From: Schistosoma haematobium | Taxonomy: Eukaryota > Platyhelminthes > Trematoda > Strigeidida > Schistosomatidae | Direction: 5' to 3' | Length of the DNA: 64,000 nucleotides | Assembly: GCF_000699445.3 (NCBI RefSeq) | Contig: NC_067202.1 | Location: 15,839,924 to 15,903,923 of the forward strand | In this document: positions 42,301 through 57,300 of the stretch, piece by piece | Position numbering within the stretch: the first letter of the stretch is position 1 | Layout of the letters: each line of letters begins with the position of its first letter | The notes under the pieces: model-generated | The model's input: the letters and a program-made list of their open reading frames with translations, nothing else | Databases searched by the model: none | Told to the model about the DNA's origin: nothing | Translations under genes and position numbers: made by a program

Positions 42301-45300
42301 GTGTCGGTTTATTCAACTGAGAGATTGAAACAACTGACGACTACAAATTGTAACGGATGAAAGAAAACAGACAAAAGTGGTTAGAAATCAGATAGAAATG
42401 TATAGTATTTTGACCGATTAACGAATCAATGTTGTTTTGTGATTGAAATTGACGGTAAATGTTGCTAGAAAATAAATTGATAAGAACTTCAAATAAAGCT
42501 TAATAAGTTCATTGGTGTACAGATACTTTCGAAGTGATGTTTCTATATGTTGAAACCATAGAGAGAGCAATGTCAAAGTCAGATACAGAGTTCTACGTAC
42601 AAATGGCAGATCAGTTGATGAAACCGTGGACCTTTATAGACAAATGTGACTGGGAAATGTGTTATGTATGCCTAACCACTACCTACTCATATGTGAAACG
42701 AATGCTAGAGGACAGTCTAAGACATAGGATCAGTCCATGAAGTCACCAACAATTGGATTGAACCATGTTGGTAGTTGTAGATTACCCAGTTGAAGTTCGA
42801 GTAACTATTGTGATCTATAGTTACAGACGTTGGGGTTAGATGGCTTAGAGTCGGTTACAGCTGCGGAGATGGGCTCACTACTTACTTTCTATTAAACCTT
42901 GAGTTTTTTGTTTTAAAATTTTATTCTTTCTTCTTGAATCATACTACTTATGCCTATTTTTTTCTACTACCACCAGTACTGTTACTTCTCCTGCAACTCA
43001 GGCCTTTGGACTGATAATTTCTGTTCGATGTTGTGTGTCAACTTGGACCGATGCACGAAGTGTCAGCTACTATGTAGCTTATGATCGAAGTGTACTGAAG
43101 ATCTGTAAAAATGAGATAGATAAGTATAACAAACATATTTACTCTGAAACATCTTTGATATCCAATGATATGCGAAATATATGCCATATTCAATGGCGAA
43201 CTACGTCACGCACATGATTTATTTTTTTATTTATTCAAACACAAACATTGGTACGAGCAGGTATCAAACAGATATAAACCACATAAATCATTCGATTTGT
43301 GTGAGGGCTGGGATACTGTCCGGGTACCTAAACCGAAGCACACACATTCAATACCATCTAACTGTAGATGCATGTCTAATTGAAAGAAAACTAAGCAGAA
43401 AACCTGTAGTAAACTTTAAGTTAATAATACCACTTTATTGTACAATGTCTCAATTTGACCAAATTGAGAATATCTATTAATCATACAGATAAACTAACCA
43501 GTTCCAGTCACCGTAGGGTTAATAAACAGTAAAATAACTTCAAACTATATGATTTCACGAATACATCGTTGATGACAATTATCAACTTTTAATTTTTGGA
43601 TTCACCATGAAAACTACCGAACCAACTTTGAACAATGACAAAGAATGATACAACAGGCACGATGCTGATAACATGGAAGATCCTGTAGTATAACTGTGCA
43701 AATGCTTGGGGTGAGCTCTGGACAACGAATGAAACTAGGCGTATATTGTACAAGGATCTATTGCATGCTGGTATATGACTGTGAGATGTAGACAAATGTA
43801 AGTGATTTGTAAGCTTTAGTAATATAGCTAAGCTTCAACTAATCACAGTAGGCCGAATTCACCTTCTCTGTTAACTTTGAATAAACATTTAATGAATCAC
43901 TCCATGTTCTTCTTGCTTATTTTAATGTTTTTCCACTATTTTGTTTTAAGACTCTCCTTCATTTTTATACCGTTGTAACGTGCTGGTATGTTAAATTTAT
44001 CTAGTGTAAAGTTGCGAAACGGGGGGAAGGGGAGGAGCGGTAAGATAATAAATCGCTATAACATGAACATCTTATAGCAACACTCCTACAATCAATTTTA
44101 ATTACGGTTAATTTTGTCAAACCCTTTAATTAATTTATTCGACAGTGTTATTTGAACAGTAGCAGTTTGTCTATCTCTTTGTATTATTATGATCACTATC
44201 ATGTCTGTATAAACGTGTACATTAGATCACATGTGAGTTTACGTACATATTCCCCACTTTACCTTAAATGTTGATCACTTAAATATCGCTCGACAAATCA
44301 TTCTCTTTACTATATATATATTCCAATCTTATTAATTTTTGCCTTGCCTCGTTTCGCCTCGATGCCATTTGACTCTGAACCCGCTTCTATATTCGCTTGC
44401 TTGTGTGCATTATTTTCTCAGCTCAAATTCGCTCGATGCACTTAGAACTTCTTTACCTGTGCTATCCAATAATAAAATGTAGTCATCGCTTCGTATCGCC
44501 TTCTGAATTCATACACCGTTGGGATTTACCTAATAACAGTTACCGGGGTAATTGATAAACGAAACCTAAGGGATTATCTCGAAGGCAAGCCACTACAATC
44601 TAAAACGCAGTGTAAATTATTGATAACATTCGTACGATACTACTAACAATCAGATATTAGAAATAAAATGATGACAGAATATGTTCTAATTTAATAAAAT
44701 AGTAGAAAATCGGCTTCTATAATCAAATAGTCAGTCAGTCACAACGTGGAGCCTGTATGTATGTACATCGGTGCAAGTTGCCACACTCCACAGAGAGATG
44801 GAATTATAAGACCAAATCCCAGAATGCTAGAGGTAGTAAGAGTATTAGTGGTTATAGGGAAGATTAGGCATCAATGATACGATTCAAGGAAAAGATACAA
44901 ATTAGTGAAATAAAAACGAGACAAGAAGTTGAGGAATTCAGCATGTCAAAATTTGAGGGAAACCAAAAAACAGACCACAACGCTCTACTACTTATGATCA
45001 ACAATAACTTTGCCGTTTTACACACAACTATAACTGAGACATCATCATCAACAACAACGCATTACTGAATGGATTAATTAGACTTATTATGTAAAGTATT
45101 CACTCAAGAGGCTGAAAGACTTACAGTACAGTCAGGTGAAATCTTCATTTCATCTTTATGAACATCAGTAGTAATAGTAGTAGTATTACTAGCATTAGTA
45201 GTGTATAAAAATGCAGAATTTGAATCTTTCAAAGACATATTTTGAATACCATTAACGATATTAGATGAAGTCAATATTTTAAGCGGTGATAATTCACAAA

Positions 45301-48300
45301 CTGTATCAGTAATTGGTTGGTTAGGAACAAGAGATTTATGTAGTAATGTAAGTTGAATATTTCGATCGCTGAAACAAAAGATTTAAGATGAAGTCAATAA
45401 TGATAAAAAGAATAAAAATAAAGTTTAAGTACGTATATATATTAGTCGCATGACTACAGTGTAACTTGATTGACAGAAGTCGATGAGCAGGACACTAAAG
45501 GACCAGACAAACATCAAAGTGGTCATTGCTAAATGATCAAACCATAGTAAATACCTCAGTATTATTATGGTCAGTCGCGATTTGAGTTGCTCAGTGGTGA
45601 TATCTCTAAATGTGCAACTGAGTGATCTACGTTCGAATCCAACATGAAGCATTGGTTCCCTAGTGATTACAAGTACACCTCAGTGACGAGTCTCAAATAG
45701 CATAAAACCGAAATAGAGCAAGGCTTTCTGTAGACTACCTTCTGTAGACTACCTTCCCCGATCGAAGCTGCTACCTTGACGCGGTGGTCGGGCTTGCCTA
45801 TCGTGATGACCCAACCGAGCTATATTGGCTGGAACATATGTTCCTGCAGGTTCTACCATGCCAGGCAGGTCGATTGGCGAACGGTAAGACTAAAAGCAGC
45901 AACTCAAGGTCTGAGGGCGAAGTCGTACTGCTGACTGTAGAGAGGTGTGACAGCAGTAAGGTGTTTCCCTCGGACAACCAGCATGACAGCGATGCTGCCT
46001 TCCCACAAGGAGGGGTGGGGTTAGAAAAGGTCGACCCTAAAAATGCACACCTCACCTTACCTCACGGATTTCCGTCTCCGGCGGTAAGGCCCCTTGAAGA
46101 ACGGAGCTAACACGTCAAAAACCTTCCACAAAAAGGCCGTGCGCGACCGGCCTCAAGCAGTTGTCCCTTGGGCTCTGCGGTCACGCTCCCAGGTCGTCAA
46201 GACCAACCCTAATCCAATTTCCTTTTCAGGTTCATCAAGAAATACCCCTCCACGGTGTGGGCAGCCGGGAAGTGACATCAGCCCTCATACCCGTAACAGC
46301 ACAAGAGACCAAGGTGGTCACATTCAAATCCTTCCTACACCTCCTAATACTTCTCTTATCCTCCCGACTAACCCTCCTCACATCTCTTTATCACCTCGCA
46401 CCGCTAGGGCAAACGATTCGAGTACGTGGAACGCCATTCCTGGTCTCCTGAAGCCACGCTCTAAACTACACGTAGGAGCTTTTAACGTACGAACACTTTA
46501 CCAAATAGGACAGCAGGCTTCCTTAGCTAGGACTTTAGAATCTCGCGCCATCGATGTGTGCTGCGTCTCCGAAACGCGCATACAAGATCCGAGTAGCGTC
46601 ATTCATTTGACCTCACCATGCCAAAATAAAGAACCGACTCGATTTACGCTTCGTGTATCTGGAAGCCCTGATTCTGCTTCCCGTGGCCTCGCCGGCGTAG
46701 GTATAGCATTGAGTCCTAGGGCAGAACTAGCTCTCTTAGAGTGGATCCCAATAGACAGTCGTTTGTGCGCTGTCCGACTGAACGGAACAGTAAGAATCCG
46801 GAAAGATAGGGACACTCGTCGTTGCCTCTTCGTCGTCTCTGCCTATTCTCCCACTGACTGCAGCTCAGATGATGTAAAAGATGAGTTTTACAGAAAGCTT
46901 TCGGACCTTCTCCGAAAAGCTAGGCGCTCGGATGTAGTAATAGTGGCCGGTGACTTTAATGCTCAAGTAGGCAAACTAAGTGATAAGGAAAGACACCTAG
47001 GTGGATCCTATGGTGTCGTGGCTCAAAGAACAGATAATGGCGACCGTCTGTTGCAGCTATGCTCAGATAACCGCCTGTTCCTTGCAAATACTAACTTTAA
47101 GCATAAGGAAAAACATCTTTTAACATGGCGACCCCCTAATTCGTCCCAACGTTGGACCCAACTGGATCACATCGCTATCAGCCACCGATGGAGGGGCTCG
47201 ATAGAAGACTGTCGCTCATTCTGGGGCACATGCCTAGATTCAGATCATGCTCTAGTGCGAGCGCGTATTTGCTTGCGTCTTACTGGACGTAGGAAAGATC
47301 CTGCAAGGAAACCTCTTAGGGCCCTACTTAATGATAGTCAAGCTAAGAGTATATTTCAGGAACAACTAGGAAAACAGTTAGGCAGCCATGTATGTGATGC
47401 CCACCCCGATGCAGCATGGAATGATATCCGAAAAGCTGTGGAAACAGCAGTGATATCTGCTAGTAAGGTAAACCAGAAGGTTAGGGAGCAACACTGGATC
47501 TCAGCAGCATCTATCGCATTGATAGATGCTCGAAAACACATTCCACCTGGCTCTGAACATAATGAAGAGCGGAGTCAGCTTAAGCGCAAGCTGACAAGAA
47601 GTCTACGCAATGATCGCGAACAGTGGTGGGTAGCGAAAGCAAGAGAGATGGAAAAGGCAGCGGCAATAGGTAATAGCAGACAATTGTTTAGACTCGTTAA
47701 GGAAACCGGAATTAGGAACCCGACCGTTAGCGAAACAATCTCAGAGAAAGATGGACATATTATTCATTCTCAATCGAGGAGATTGGATCGATGGGCAGAA
47801 CACTTTAGGGATCAGTTCAACTGGCCTTCAGCCACACTTCGGTTTCCCACGATCTCCAGTCAACCTGAATGGCAAGTTAATGTAAGTCCTCCGTCCCTTT
47901 ACGAAGTTGAAAAAGCCATAGGAAATCTGAAACGAGGGAGAGCAGCAGGCCCTGACAGGTTTACTCCTGAGATTTTTAAGGATGGTGGTCCAGTATTAGC
48001 AGCAAGATTAACTGAGGTCTTAGGTAGAATTTGGGAACTGGACGTAATCCCATCTGACTGGTCTCAATCACTGATTGTGCCAGTTTTTAAGAAAGGACAA
48101 AAGTCCTCTTGTGACAATCACAGAGGAATCAGTTTGACTAATATAGTGTCTAAAATATTAGCCTCAATAATACTTCGACGCCTAACTAAAGCTCGTGAAG
48201 AGCAGACTAGAGAAAACCAGGCTGGTTTTCGACCTGGACGTGGTTGTATAGATCAGATATTCACACTACGTCAGGTTCTAGAACAGAGACACACATTCAG

Positions 48301-51300
48301 ACGCCCCACAATGGTAGTATTTCTCGACCTTAAGGCGGCATTCGACTCCGTTGATCGTGAGGTTCTATGGCAGTGTTTGTCACTGAAAGGAGTACCAAAG
48401 AAGTACATTAACCTTATAAAGGCTCTCTACTCGAACACAACTGGTCGAGTGAGAGCTTATGGCGAACTGTCATCAGAATTGATCACCTCAAGTGGTGTTC
48501 GTCAGGGCTGTCCACTCTCCCCATTCTTGTTCAACTTTGTCATTGACGTACTTTTAGAGATAACACTCTCCTCATCTAAATTTACAGGGGTTGAACTTCT
48601 ACCAGGAGGTTCACTTGTTGACTTAGAATATGCTGATGACATAGTTTTATTTGGTGAAGACGCTGACAAAATGCAGAGTCTTCTGACCACTCTAAGCAAC
48701 AATGCAAGCATGTTCGGGATGCGATTCTCTCCTCGAAATGCAAAATGTTGCTTCAGGATTGGGTTACATCGACACCCGAACTAGTGATAGGGAGTGAAGT
48801 AGTTGAGTGTGTCGACCGCTTCACTTATCTTGGAAGTCTCATCAGCCCTTGTGGTTTGGTGTGTGACGAAATCTCAGCACGGATACAGAAGGCTCGACTA
48901 GCTTTTGCCAACTTGCGTCATTTATGGCGTAGGCGAGATATCCGTCTATCAACCAAAGGACGTGTTTACTGCGCAGCAGTTCGTTCCGTCCTACTTTATG
49001 GCAGTGAAACATGGCCGGTAAGAGTAGAGGATATCCGTAGGTTACTAGTATTTGATCATAGGTGTCTTCGAAACATTGCTCATATATCATGGGACCATCG
49101 AGTAAGTAACACAGTTGTTAGGAAACGGGTACTAGGTAAGGATGGCAAATCAATTGATGAAGTAGTGAAACTTCATCAGTTGAGATGGCTGGGACACGTG
49201 TTACGTATGCCCAACGACCGACTGCCTCGACGTGCTATGTTCAGTGGTATAGGAGTAGGTTGGAAGAAAGCTAGGGGCGGCCAAACCAAAACATGGCACA
49301 AGTCCATGAAGTCACTGACAAGTGAACTGAGTCATGTTGATAGGTGTAGACTACCTGGTTGGGGACCGCGAGATGACAGCAACCGATGGTTAGAGACCCT
49401 GAATGACATGGCTCAAAATCGTTTGCAATGGCGCAGGTGCATCCACTCTCTGTGTTCTCCCAAACTCTAATCTTCTGAATTCTTCATGTCCCTTTTTTCC
49501 TCTTTCCAAATTTATTTCACTGGATTATACTCTTTAAATAACATCTCCAAACCCTAATCTTCCCGATTACTGCTTATACTCTTGCTACCTCTACCACTAC
49601 GGGATTTGAATCGACCACTGCATCTCTGTGCTAATGTGGTGTGGCAACTCGAACTGATGTACGTACGTACGAAGTTCTACGTTGTTACTGACTGACTGAC
49701 TGAGACTACCTTCAACCACTTAGCAGATTCAATTAATGGTTTTAATATTGCATATTTTTTTATTGTGACGACGGACCACGGGTGAACTCAAGGAAACTGT
49801 AGGAGGCTCAGAAGGAGCCGAAGATATTCCATCCAATCACTCTTTGGAAGAATACTCTAGAATTCCTACATGTAGCTTCCCGATTGGATAATGCTAATAA
49901 CCCCCTGTATGCGGATCGGGGGACTGTAACGATGATTTTGTTCTCACTAAAAACTATAAATACCCGACAATTTTGTACTATAATTGACACGGTCTGGGAA
50001 TAATATTCCCTTCATTAGTTTTCTGTCTTCTCATTGCGGCTTGGAGGGGTTCTGGCGTTCTAGTGACCACGTTATACGCGGTATATCAGGGACAACCTTC
50101 CAGATATAACAATTGGCCGCGGGGTAGGAAAAGAATTCTGAACCCTCAATCTTCAACGTCAGCCCGTAATTGGACGAAATTCAGTCTAATTATTTCGAGC
50201 AATCAGCATTCACATTTGTCATCGGTGTCCTTAGAAGACGTTGATTGTTAATTTATCACATAGTATTTCTCATTACCGTGCTGATTCAGAAAATGGTTAT
50301 CTCTTCCGATCAATTACAGTTGCTATTTGAGAGACAACGGCAGCATTCCAAAAATAGCCAGCTGAATGTTTTAGACAATTTACGCACACGGCTGCTAAAT
50401 CATCCATGTTTTGGAGATGTTACAGAAGTTGATAAACTAATTTCTAATTTGCATACAGAGCTGGAAAATAACCGCAAAATCTATATGTCGATAAAAGCCT
50501 CTATGAATCCTTGACGGTCAGTAATGTAAGCGAAGCAGTAGCAGTCATTCACGATCCTCCCAGTGGTCCAGAAATGTTCATTTCAGAGACATGCCCTGTC
50601 GCTGGTTCAAATCCCAATGCCCACGAAGAGACAGAAAATGAATCAAGCAGCATAATGAAGACAGTGGAATTAGATAGAGCTCATCATTCCAGAACAAAAA
50701 GTCCTGATGAATCTATTTATTGGAGTTCTCTAGTTGTTTTATCAAATATGAGTTATTTTAATGACTCATCTGCTTTTGATCAAATTTGTTACAAAAATGA
50801 GAAAAATTTGTCGGATGCACGAAACGACGATCAAGAACCTAATAAAATTTTGATAGATGCTGATTATTTTAGTGATCGACTATCTACTAATGAGATTTCC
50901 AAGAAATTCGATAGGAATGTTCCAGAAGAATCAAAATTTGATGACCTCATATCAAGCGACGTTGATCCTTACCATTTAATCACCTTTAGTAAATTCTCTG
51001 TTCAATGTGACAAATAAGTTTTAAGTAAATTCAAATTAATTGTAACTTGAGTGTATGAGGATCCAACACTATTTCGTGAGGGAGGAGATGTTATGTCCCG
51101 ATAAGCATAATGAATGGTAACTTTCGGGATCCATTTATGGACCAATACTATGTGTATATTTTCTTCGTATAATTGTTAAGTAACTAAACTATACATATTC
51201 ATTTCCCTCTTATTATGAGCTTTATTTTAACTTATGAACTATTATTATACGATTTACTATTCTTGAATTATGCCCTGTCCATTAATTACTACCTAACACA

Positions 51301-54300
51301 TTCACAGACACATTTGGCCAAATCTTGTATAAATGTTGCTTCCTATTTTATTGGTACGATGTGGTCTGTCTGGTTGGTACATAAACCCCGTATATTTGAA
51401 AATAAATGATTCATATTACAGAGGCTGGGATTGGTGTTCTGGATACAATTGGCTGGACTAGGCGGAAAGCAGGACCAATCAGGACTTTAGGCTGCTCGCA
51501 CGTGTTTTATGCGTCACTGACACGGTCGATAGTTCGCTGCTCTATGATTGGCGGTATCGTTGCGCTATCCAATATGCAGGACATACAGGTTCACAAGTTA
51601 CAACAGTTATGTAAAAATCAACGACAACTCATAATTACTGACTGGAAATGACATGAGTAAAAATGTGAAACCATTACAAAAACGAGTCAAATATAATAAA
51701 AGTAGTTTTTCTTGTCAAACAAAAATACAAATCTAGATTATAAATTGAGAATGAGATTAACAGACACTTGACATTATTCTGAACAGTTTAAAAGCCTAAC
51801 CGCCCATTGAACTGTTCGAATGTCCTGAATATTACAAAGTGCTGAATACGAGATATGTAGAAAAGAAAATTACAGCGGTGTAAATCCGATAGTGTGTGAT
51901 TTGTAATAGCTATATTCAACTGATATATTTATACACGAAAGTAAACTTTCCAGAAAAACTCAATGGGTTCAGACAACTGATTTCGAGTACAACCCATCAT
52001 TCTATATAAACAGTAAAATGTATTGCGTGCAACTAAGGCGCGTTAATTAATCAACAGTCATACTCAACTAACTAAAGTGGAAAAGAAAATATTTATCTTT
52101 AACTCGGCAACGATCATCACATTGTTTACAACTAAACTTGTTAAAAGATTATTAAAGTATTGAGTCTCGTTCGGTTCTTTGTAGTAATAAATATTAGAGG
52201 GATATTTGCGAATTTACGTGTTTTGTGGCATGAAACAAACGTATTACACTGAAGATATCACAATACACTACTGTGTAACTCAAATTAGTACTCACAACAC
52301 TGTAAAAACTTAAAGCATATAGTTTGACTGACACAAAGTACTAGAATTATTCAGTGGCATGTTCCATAACAATCCTCTCGTGTCAGTTTAGAACGGCCAT
52401 GACAAGTTGGAAACACCGGTTCTCGTTCGATCACCAAAGTTAAACAACGTTGGACCCGGTCAGTACTTGCATGATTAACCGGCTGGGAATATCGAGTGTC
52501 ACGGTCTGTCTTTACCCCTAAATACCCTGGTAAGACCAATGGTATGGAGGGTTCCCTTTACCTCTCTAAATGCTCTCATGTGTAAAACCATATATAGCCA
52601 CTGCTAAGGAAGTCCGAATCACTGACTTCTCGTGATTGCAGTGTTACTTACGAAATTGACAGGACAAAAAGACAATGTCTAATAGCGGGTTAAATGGAGT
52701 TATTGTGTACGGACAACATATCCAAGATAGTTGCAAAATTTTGATTCCAAACTAATGTTGTACATGAACTACAAAATCCTGGCAGGACAAATCGAGTATG
52801 AAACTACTATTGGTTACCAGTTATCATGGAACAACGCTCCACTACCTTGTTGATTAAATATCTATGTCAAAGGGTTAGGAAGTGGCCTCCGAAGAAAATC
52901 ACCTGCTTCGGTTCAAGCACACTGGTAGTATTCCATTCAACACGCAAATTCAATTATTTGTGTCGTGTATATATATTTTGGTGCCTCTTTGTACTAATGT
53001 TCGTGTTTAAGTAATTAAATAAATAAAATAAGACTTAATAGATTGAAGCTTAATGTGCCAACAATTAAAAATAATCGACAAATACACATTAATTAAACCA
53101 AAAGTAAGCAGCTACCACCCTTGGCCTTTACATTACCCAACTATTTTAATTAACTGTATTATTCTATACAATAATTCAGTTCAACATAAACGTTACCTTG
53201 TGTATAGTTAATTGAATAAAAGAGAATAATGAAAAGACTTTTATTTTCATTTTTAATGGATTGGGATTATCCCGTTGTTTGTATTTTGATTGGATTTATT
53301 CTTCTTAGTTTTATTAGGCATATGTGTATCTTGTGTCGGATAAGCCTGATAGATTTCATTGCTAAATACAATTCAATTTAATATTTTATAAAAATTAGAA
53401 GCTTTATTTTTAGCCTATGTAATCGAGATACCGATCAATTTAGCTTTCAAATTTATCTTATTGGAATTCAGTTGAACCTGTTCTATGCTAACAGAAATTG
53501 ACTTGTTAATAAATTTGAGCAATTGAATAAAGTATACAGAATGTGTGATTATTATAGAATTTCCAGTTTTAAATCATGAATGAATCTTGTTGAGACTATT
53601 ATTGGGTGAGGGTTGTCCAATGTCGTGGATTGGTTAAAGTTCGACAGTAACGCAGTGGATCCTAGTTTGGTGGTCTAGGGATTAAGTGTTCGTGAGCGAG
53701 AGCGAAGGTCCTAGGTTCGACTTCCGAATGCGGGATCGTGGGTGCCCATTGTTGAAGAACCCCTTACTAGGATGAAACGGCTATCTAGTGACACCAGTTT
53801 TCCAATGGTGGTCTAAGATCAATTCGTGATTCAAAACTGTGAAAACTAAATTAAGTATTGCAAACACATCCTATTTGAAAGAACATTCTATAACATTATA
53901 GTATCAAAAGACCAAAGAGCTAGAGATGAGTGGTTGTGTAGTAAACCAACACTAAAAATAGGCAAAAAAAATGAGTAAAAATCAGTTAGTCAGGATAAGA
54001 TTACTGATTAAAACATAACGACCCAACCAAATGAAAGGAGTTGAACGAAATTTCATGATGTAATGAAGACTTTTAAATATTACGAATTGTGTAAGTGGCT
54101 GACGAGAACCCACATAAATACAATGGATTTATGTTGGTCTGCTCAAGTGCTTGTTCACTCTGTATTCATTTATGTTTAACTGCTTAACTTCGAACTTAAC
54201 CATGTCTTGTTCTTGTCCTTACGTAACGAGCTGCTATAATTAACCGATTATGTGACCTCGATTTTAGAGTTCATTTTGCACCTGTTCAGTCACTGACTAA

Positions 54301-57300
54301 TTCCTATCTTTAGAGAAACTATTGGGATATAATGTTAACTTTACCTACCGGGATTTATTTTGTAATGATTTGATTTGGAACTGTGAAACTTAGATATATT
54401 TGTGTAGAGGAGCCAAATAAAAAATGAAATCTCTTCACTCGACTTGTATATTCACACAACCAGAAAATTAATATTAGTAGTAGAAGTGGTAGTAATAATA
54501 GTTTACGGCAATTGACGTCGGTAAACGAAACGCATGTTCCAATTGGATTCGATAAGAAAATAATAATAATCATATCGTAATGCAGAAGCCATCATAATTC
54601 TGTAGCCATTGAATTTCGACTGACAATAAAATCCAGGAAGCATGTTTTTCGTTCTGCTTGTGACAACTTGGTAGTTAGATGTAAGTGCAAAGCAATCCTA
54701 ACGAAAAACCCACTTATTTGAAAATTAATTATATGACTGACTTTGCTAGCAACCAAATGTATATTGGACGGTGTGGTTTGAGGTAGTCGACATCAAACCC
54801 TACGTGATCTAGGTTTCGTGCTATTTGGCACTCATCAATAAGGCTTGCCTGTATTATTGAGGAAGATGATGTTCCGTATGGGATTCAATCCCATGTCTTT
54901 CAGGTTTAGAATTAGAAACGTTACCACTGAGTTATTAGGACCGTGATAGACCTCTTAGAGGACTGAGATATTTACGATCGACTGATCACTGAGTAGTGAC
55001 TAATATCATAGATGTGAAGTCTTTTTTAGTGCCAGTAGGTAGAATTAGATTAGTATTAAGAAGGGATCGACATACGTTGCACTAGTCACTACTCAGTGAA
55101 CAACCACTTGGAAATGTGAGTATCAAGCAAAGACTTCGCAAGGCTTAACTTTCGATTAAGATTGACTTCAATTATTGACATCAATTTGGCTACATACACA
55201 AACAAAAATCAAATAAGAAGCTTTAATATTAATTAAAGCTTCCATCTAGCTGTACAAATAATTGACAAAGTTATTATATTTCTTAAGCAATCAGTAAATG
55301 TCACGCAACGAATAGAAAGAACTAACCTGCCACTTCGGAGGAAATTGGAAACTTCTAAGAATGTCATAGATTTCACAGGTTTCTGATTAATGGCAACAAT
55401 CCGATCACCTATTCTTAAGCCAGATGCCTCCGCCGAACTGCCTCGAGCAACTTTAGTCACTAGAGCAGTGGACTCGTATGGTTTACCTGTAAAAATTCCG
55501 ATTATCAAAATGGAAACGGGAGTTTATTCACTAGACAGACAACCAGACAAATGAACTAGATGTTGAAGGTGCATTAGAATCGCGTAGGTCAGTCAGTAAG
55601 TTATCACCAATGTAGATATCTGGCACATATGCATCGGCGCATTTCCATACAAGATTAACACGACGAGAACATAACAAGATGAACAGTAAAAAAATATTAA
55701 GATAATGCAGCAGCAGTAATAATGAGAGAACTGGATGTTAGGAATTTGGCTCGAAAAGACAGAGCAAAGGTGTGTGTGAAGGAATATTGGAATTCAAAAT
55801 CGAGAGGAAGATAAAGAGTGAATGAATTTACACCACTGTGAACGGTAATAAGGTACTTCAACTAAAGTCCTCAAACACAAATCGTAGTTAACGCACGGAC
55901 CAAAACTAGACAGTCTGCATTTACCAACATGGTTCGGTCCAAAATTCAATGAATTCGAGTGGCCCCTAAGAAAACCACCTGCTTCGGTTTGGGCACCCGG
56001 GCAGTATCACAGCCGTCACACACATCGAATAAGATTTGTGTGGCGCATATGTATTTGGTGCCTTCTTGTACCAATATCTATGTGTTAAAATAAATACAAT
56101 ATCTATGAATTCGAAGACCAATTCCACGTCACATCTTGGTTTGACCTCTATTGGCTTTTTTACAACCTCCTTCTACATTAGCTAGCATAAAACATCTAGG
56201 CAGTCAGTATTTGGCAGATGTAACGAAATTCCTAACGACCACAGTCGATGAAAATTAACAACTCCACCAACCGACGCCCCACTTCTGCTTAGTACCTCAT
56301 GTCTAACTTCAACATTTCTGACTCAATTATCCCATAGAGCGCGAGTAGTGTTTCGAAAACATTTATGATCAAAAAGCTTTAGCCTACATATGTCTTTTAC
56401 ATTTAAAGGCCATGTTCTACGAGTGTAAAATAATACAAGGTCTACTGTTTCTCGGCATGAATCCTTTGGTTGGCAAGCAGATATCTCATCTACTACATAC
56501 GTGACATAGAATGGTAAGCGCCATCTAAACTTACGAACCCATGCCAATACTACATCAGACACCAACCCACCAGGGTCGATAAGACCTTCAAGACAAATGA
56601 AGTGGTCACCGCACCCACCAGTTAATTATAACCTGAACATGAAAAAGACCTTTTACGAACGTTTAAACAAAATGTATTTATATCGTTAGCCTTGTGGAAT
56701 GGGTACAAAGAGGAACATATGTTGGCTTTGGTAAAATGATTCGACCACTCGCCTTTTGGCAACTGAGTGTCCAAGCCCTATCCCAATCACATCAGTTGGG
56801 GTAAAGAATAGTGAGGTTAGACGCATGGTATTAGGAAATGATGGTAAATCAGTTGATGAGGTTATGAATCTTCATCGACTGAGATGGTTGGGTCACGTGT
56901 TACGTATGCCTGAACACCGATTACCACGACGGGCAATGCTGACTAGTGTTAGAGATGGTTGGAAGAAAGTTAGGGGCGGCCAAACGAAAACGTGGCATCA
57001 GTGCTTGAAGACACTAACTTGTAGTCTGAGCCATGTTGGTAGATGCAGACTACTTGGTTGGGGTCCGCGTGACTATCGTAACCAATGGTTGTAGACTCTT
57101 GGTGACATGGCTCAGAATCGATCACAATGGCGTCGGTGTATACACTCTTTGTCTTCCCTCAAACTAAGAGATTAAAATCACTTCATATCTTTCTTTTTAC
57201 GAACCAATTCTTTCTTCTTGTACTATATTTCTATATGCAATCTTTCTCTTATATATTACCACCTTTGACCTAACCACTGCTATGAATCCGGTGTTCATCT

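Larger units (their letters stand above)
45757..49702 (+). mobile_element. RTE-like non-LTR retrotransposon, ~3.95 kb, near full length
   Basis: Bounded by an 11-bp target duplication agactaccttc at 45746-45756 and 49703-49713. It begins CCCGATCGAAGC and ends in a short ACTG tandem tail, as RTE-type elements often do. It codes for an endonuclease/reverse transcriptase with one frameshift. It sits in the intron between exons 2 and 3 of the host gene, in the opposite orientation. The 3' end carries the palindrome GTACGTACGTAC, shared by most fragment copies in the window. Confidence 0.88.

Noticed and set aside
46603..47541. Minus-strand frames opposite the RTE-like coding region.
   Set aside because: Shadows of the plus-strand endonuclease/RT frame.
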